Below the pieces are notes generated by a model that saw only the letters and a list, made by a program, of their open reading frames with translations, had not been told where the DNA came from and did not search any database. The position numbers and the translations under genes were made by a program. From Halorhabdus salina (lineage in GTDB: Archaea > Halobacteriota > Halobacteria > Halobacteriales > Haloarculaceae): a stretch of 64,000 nt of DNA. The DNA is taken from NCBI RefSeq assembly GCF_013839425.1, contig NZ_JACDNP010000005.1, positions 62,001 to 126,000 on the forward strand, written 5' to 3'. This document shows, in pieces, positions 60,665 through 64,000 of this stretch; the stretch's first letter is position 1; the number at the start of each line of letters is the position of its first letter.

Positions 60665-60687
60665 TACCCTAACTGTGTAAGCCACCG

Positions 60688-60696
60688 CTATAAAAG
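60688..60696 (-). promoter_or_regulatory. TATA-like box of enlarged GGGP synthase gene
   Basis: CTTTTATAG on the minus strand lies 24-32 bases before the ATG at 60664. It supports a separate leaderless transcript, not read-through from the 60764 gene, and excludes the start seven codons upstream. Confidence 0.5.
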
Positions 60697-60763
60697 CGTG
60701 TCACAACGGTGACGCCGACAGTCCAGACCGAACATCGAGTCGGATCGGCCCGCTCGGGCACGG

Positions 60764-61993
60764 TTATTCGTGACCGGGCAACACACTCGGATCGCCCGAA
60801 CGATAGATGTATTCGGCGGCGATTCCGGTCAGGGGCGAGTCGGTTTCGGTTGCGTACTCGGCAGCGAGATCGATATATCGTTCGCTTATCTGGACGATTG
60901 CCTCGTAGGCTTCCCGATCGTCCGCAGCGAGGACGTACTCGGCAGTGGCGGGCGTCAACTGGCCGTCGACACGGTCCGCGACGAAATCATCGACGTCGTC
61001 CAGCCAGATCTGTGCCCCGATGATCGCCAGGACGATCGAGCGCTTGAAGGCGTCGTCGACCGGGAGGCCCGCTCGACGGTACATCTCGATCATCCCGTCG
61101 TAGATGACGCCGACCCGCGCATATTGGGTCTTCAAATAGGGCAGATCCTCTATTCCGGCAAAGCGGTCGACATCGACGTCGAGTTCTGTGACTGGGGCGT
61201 CACGATACGTTTCGCGAATGCGGTCGCGGGCCTGCTGGTCTCCGTTCTGGGCGTCTGCCAGCAACTCCCGGAACATCGGGTCTCGGTCCTGGTGTCGCTC
61301 GGAGACGTCGACCGCCCAGCCGTAGATCTCCTGAATTTCGTCGGGCAGTCGGTCGAACGCTGCGTCTAATTCAGACTGTAGCGTCGACTGGACGATCTCT
61401 GCGACGCGTTTGCGTTCGCCGGGTTCGAGCCTAAACGAGACGTCAAAGTCCTCGAATTCTTCGTCGTTAATCGCGTCACGCATGTCGCCGTCGATCAACG
61501 CGGCGATCACCAACCGCGTCAGATACTCTCCACGATCGACGATTTCCTGGGCACCGGTCGGGCCGACCTCCCATGCCGTCTCGGTGATCGGCCGTCGATA
61601 GCGGATCGGCCCAACAGCATCGGATTCGTCGGCTGTGCCCGTTGTCGAGTTGTCCGCCCAGACGCTCAACGCGACCGGATCGGTACCGTCGCCGGCCCGC
61701 TCGCGAGCGGCCCGGTATAGCTGCCCCAGGGTCAACTCGGCCGGGAGCGTGAGCTTGGTATCGTACTCGAAGGTGACGTCCTCAACGTCGAAGGCCGCCG
61801 CTAGTTCGTCCTCGACGGGATCGAAAGCGTCACGAATCATCGCTTCAGTCCGAGCATCGACCAGTCGCTTGAGCTGGATACTTTCCCGGTCGAACACGCC
61901 CGTATCGGCGTAATACCCGAAGACAGCTTGTCCGGCGGTTGGAACGATATCTCGATTTGCCAGCCAGCCAGCGAGTCGTCTGCGCATAGCCAT
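60764..61993 (-). CDS. Helical protein with isoprenoid-synthase-like DDxDD motif
   Basis: A 409-aa predicted mostly helical, acidic protein. Near residues 345-365 it reads WLDDVDDFVADRVDGQLTP, resembling the second Asp-rich motif of trans-isoprenyl diphosphate synthases, in a helix-rich context (SIVLAIIGAQI precedes it). The first DDxxD is not apparent, so a metal-dependent prenyl transferase activity is inference. A CTATTATC box near 62013-62020 fits a leaderless start at 61993 or 61987; Met61987 is possible. It lies between a GGGPS homologue and a geranylgeranyl reductase, which strengthens a lipid role. Confidence 0.6.
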   Translation of the reverse strand: MAMRRRLAGWLANRDIVPTAGQAVFGYYADTGVFDRESIQLKRLVDARTEAMIRDAFDPVEDELAAAFDVEDVTFEYDTKLTLPAELTLGQLYRAARERAGDGTDPVALSVWADNSTTGTADESDAVGPIRYRRPITETAWEVGPTGAQEIVDRGEYLTRLVIAALIDGDMRDAINDEEFEDFDVSFRLEPGERKRVAEIVQSTLQSELDAAFDRLPDEIQEIYGWAVDVSERHQDRDPMFRELLADAQNGDQQARDRIRETYRDAPVTELDVDVDRFAGIEDLPYLKTQYARVGVIYDGMIEMYRRAGLPVDDAFKRSIVLAIIGAQIWLDDVDDFVADRVDGQLTPATAEYVLAADDREAYEAIVQISERYIDLAAEYATETDSPLTGIAAEYIYRSGDPSVLPGHE

Positions 61994-62131
61994 TGGATCA
62001 CCGCGACGGCCGATAATAGCCATCGCTTGCTCCAGCCTGCGTTCGGCCCGACCATGACACTTTCGTCACGACCCGCCCCTCGTTATCGCTTCACGGCAGG
62101 TTTTTGTGACCCCCAAAACAACCCACAGCCA

Positions 62132-63499
62132 ATGTCTACAGAGGCCTATGACGTGGTCGTCGTCGGGGGCGGGACTGCAGGGACTTTCGCCGCGGCGACC
62201 GCGGCCCAGCAGGGGCTTGAGGTTGTTCTGCTCGAGCGCAAACCCGAAGATGAGGCCGGCCATATCGCCTGTGGCGACGCGATCAAAGGCAAGAGCACGT
62301 TCCCCGACGTTATCGACCTCGACTATCTCCGTGACGAATCATTCACCAACGAGAATATCAATCACGCATTGTTTGAGATTCCGGACGGCGACACGATCGA
62401 CTATCCGTTCGATACTGGCTCCGGTGCCATCGTCGACCGCAAACGGTATGGCGACGTGTTGCTCGAAGAGGCCGATCGCGTCGGGGCGGAGGTTCACTAC
62501 AATACCGTCGTCCGCGACGTCATCCAACACGGCCGCGTCGAGGGCGTCGAAGCGACCCGTGAAGGTGATCACTGCCGCTACGAGGCCGACGTGGTGATCG
62601 ACGCCGCCGGTGCGCTATCGATTCTCCAGGACAAAGCTGATCTCGATGCGGCCACTTTCGACACGAACGTCAATTACCAGCAGTTCTGCTCCGCCTATCG
62701 GGAGGTGATCGAGGTCGAGGAACCCGTCGACTTCGAGGACGCGATCGTCTTCAAGCCGACCGAGGAACTGGGCTATCTCTGGTATTTCCCGCGAACGCCC
62801 ACGGAGATCAATGTCGGTCTTGGTTTCCAGATGGATCGGGACCCGATGAAGCTTGTCGAAGTACTCCGGGAGGACCTCCGAAACCGCCCCGAGTTCGAGA
62901 ACGCCACCGTCAAGGACAAGCGTGGAGCCGCATTGCCGACCCGACGACCGTACGACTCCGCGACGGCGCCGGGACTGATCGCCGTCGGCGACGCTGCGGC
63001 ACATGTAAATCCGACGACCGGAGGCGGTATTCCCGGCGCGGCCAAAGCCGGCCACTGGGCGGCCGACGTTGCTGGGGATGCCATCGCCGAGGGCGACGTT
63101 AGCGAAGACGCGCTGTGGGAGTACAACCGTCGTGTCCAGACGGACTTCGGGAAGCGCTTTGCCGCCATGGATCTGTACAATATCTTCGGCGGCACGCACA
63201 CGATCGAGGAACTCACGGAGGTTCTCTCTGCGTTGCCCGCCCAGCAACTCATCGACATTTTGGGTCGGTCGGGAACGGCCTCGATGAGCCTCGGCATGAA
63301 GCTCAAGACGTTGAAAGATACCTTCGGCCACTGGCAAACGCTGTACGACGCTTACAAGGTCAACAAACGGGCGAGTGAGCTCAAAGCCATCTACGACGAT
63401 TACCCGAAACTGCCCGAGAACTTCGACGCATGGCAGGAGCGCCGCGACGCGTTCATGGAGCGCTTTTTCGCCGAGTTCGACGCTGAACCGAAGTATTGA
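62132..63499 (+). CDS. Geranylgeranyl reductase-family flavoprotein
   Basis: A 455-aa FAD enzyme. GGGTAGTFAA near residue 12 and LLERKP bind FAD; IACGDAIKG, the substrate-cavity motif YLWYFPR followed by a glycine pattern, and GDAAAHVNPTTGGGI mark the archaeal geranylgeranyl reductase family that saturates isoprenoid chains of ether lipids or quinones. The donor is unknown (ferredoxin or NADPH). The ATG at 62132 begins the Rossmann strand. It is divergent from the helical protein and the last gene follows 58 bp on. Confidence 0.88.
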   Translation: MSTEAYDVVVVGGGTAGTFAAATAAQQGLEVVLLERKPEDEAGHIACGDAIKGKSTFPDVIDLDYLRDESFTNENINHALFEIPDGDTIDYPFDTGSGAIVDRKRYGDVLLEEADRVGAEVHYNTVVRDVIQHGRVEGVEATREGDHCRYEADVVIDAAGALSILQDKADLDAATFDTNVNYQQFCSAYREVIEVEEPVDFEDAIVFKPTEELGYLWYFPRTPTEINVGLGFQMDRDPMKLVEVLREDLRNRPEFENATVKDKRGAALPTRRPYDSATAPGLIAVGDAAAHVNPTTGGGIPGAAKAGHWAADVAGDAIAEGDVSEDALWEYNRRVQTDFGKRFAAMDLYNIFGGTHTIEELTEVLSALPAQQLIDILGRSGTASMSLGMKLKTLKDTFGHWQTLYDAYKVNKRASELKAIYDDYPKLPENFDAWQERRDAFMERFFAEFDAEPKY

Positions 63500-63557
63500 G
63501 ACACGATCGATGTCGCCCTCGTAGCAATTATACGCGCCCGTACCAAACTTCCAGGAA

Positions 63558-64000
63558 ATGTCGGGCGGGAACGCGTCGGGACTCGTTGCCGGTATCAGCA
63601 TCGACCTCAAACGGCTCCACGAGACGTGGATGGCGATTGTCTATCCGCGCCAGGTTGACGCCGACGAGACCGTCCTCGGGAAGTGGACGCCAAGCTCCCA
63701 GCGCGGGTGGATCACCTATCGCCTCTGGGGTGTCGCTGGAGTGCCGGTCATTGGCTTGCTGTACCCATTCGTCCTGCTGGGGTACGCGCTCCGTGCCCAG
63801 GCCGACCGCCTGGACGGTGTCGCGGCTCGCATCGGAGCGATCGGTGTCGTCGGTGCCCTCACACTGCTCTGGGGTGGGCTGTCGATCGTCGCCTGGGATC
63901 AGTTTACCAGGGCCGGATTCATCGCTGTGCTCGCCGCGAGTCTCGTTGCCGTCGTCGCTGGCTTGCTCGCGCACCTGTTTAGCCGCGTCGGCGGGCGTTT
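63558..64000 (+). CDS. Membrane protein, 3' end outside window
   Basis: An open frame from the ATG at 63558 to the window edge, 147 codons. A soluble N-terminus (SGGNASGLVAGISIDLKRLHETW) is followed by hydrophobic helices near residues 57-76, 93-110 and 119-138. It has no stop in view, so it continues to the right. ATTATA at about 63527 fits a leaderless promoter. The family is not recognised. Its position next to the reductase suggests a membrane-lipid connection. Confidence 0.65.
   Translation, partial: MSGGNASGLVAGISIDLKRLHETWMAIVYPRQVDADETVLGKWTPSSQRGWITYRLWGVAGVPVIGLLYPFVLLGYALRAQADRLDGVAARIGAIGVVGALTLLWGGLSIVAWDQFTRAGFIAVLAASLVAVVAGLLAHLFSRVGGR

Overview
The window is chromosomal DNA from a halophilic archaeon (class Halobacteria). 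The predicted proteins are acidic and Asp/Glu-rich, the G+C content is high, and the gene content is typical of the class: halocyanins, a split cytochrome b complex, PGF-CTERM and archaeal pilin proteins, aIF2-alpha, Nop10, L44e, Dph2 and GGPP synthase. Many genes have a TATA-like box 26-30 nt before the start codon, as expected for leaderless transcription. Functions are called from motifs read by eye, not from database searches. Genus assignment is not possible; a member of the Haloarculaceae is only a guess.

Layout. 1-14.7 kb holds a radical SAM/SPASM gene cut by the left edge, an SDR, an Mqo-like oxidoreductase, a rhomboid protease, a METTL5-like methyltransferase, Dph2, a winged-helix regulator, a phosphoesterase, a protoporphyrinogen-oxidase-like flavoprotein, a threonine-synthase-like pseudoenzyme and the conserved rpl44e-rps27e-aIF2alpha-nop10-PAC2 block. 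14.8-20 kb holds a surface-glycosylation set (DUF2298/YYY protein, GT2, GtrA), initiator tRNA-Met followed by a cluster of duplicated tRNA 3' ends, and hpt. 20-26.3 kb is a complete Mrp-type Na+/H+ antiporter operon (mrpABCDEFG) with overlapping genes. 26.3-32.7 kb holds coaBC, an isolated trpB, a pilin, a halocyanin, GGPP synthase and a degenerate NAD-kinase-like gene.

32.9-38.6 kb is a respiratory bc-complex operon (halocyanin, small membrane protein, Rieske, cytochrome b N, cytochrome b C, two small membrane proteins), bordered by other uncharacterised membrane proteins. 38.7-47.1 kb is mixed housekeeping: nth, GNAT, a RIO-like kinase, a DMT exporter, an 810-aa repeat-linker membrane protein, an SRPBCC protein and gdh. 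47.1-55.5 kb holds an alpha/beta hydrolase and a copper/cytochrome assembly island (NosL, NosD, NosF, NosY, and divergently SCO, TlpA, CcdA, DUF420) with no nosZ in view. 55.6-64 kb has a KaiC-like protein without a P-loop, a 5'-nucleotidase-like PGF-CTERM surface protein, an AT-rich gene-free stretch, and a candidate isoprenoid/lipid cluster: an enlarged GGGP-synthase homologue, a helical protein with a DDxDD motif, a geranylgeranyl reductase and a membrane protein cut by the right edge.

How the genes fit together. The bc complex, two halocyanins and the SCO/TlpA/CcdA/Nos-like genes all point to copper- and haem-dependent respiration. GGPP synthase plus the 59-64 kb cluster point to isoprenoid ether lipid or quinone chemistry. 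Mrp and the acidic proteome fit a salt-in, sodium-cycling lifestyle. The observations most worth following are the tRNA-end repeats, the lipid-like cluster, and several proteins that keep a family fold but have lost its catalytic residues.
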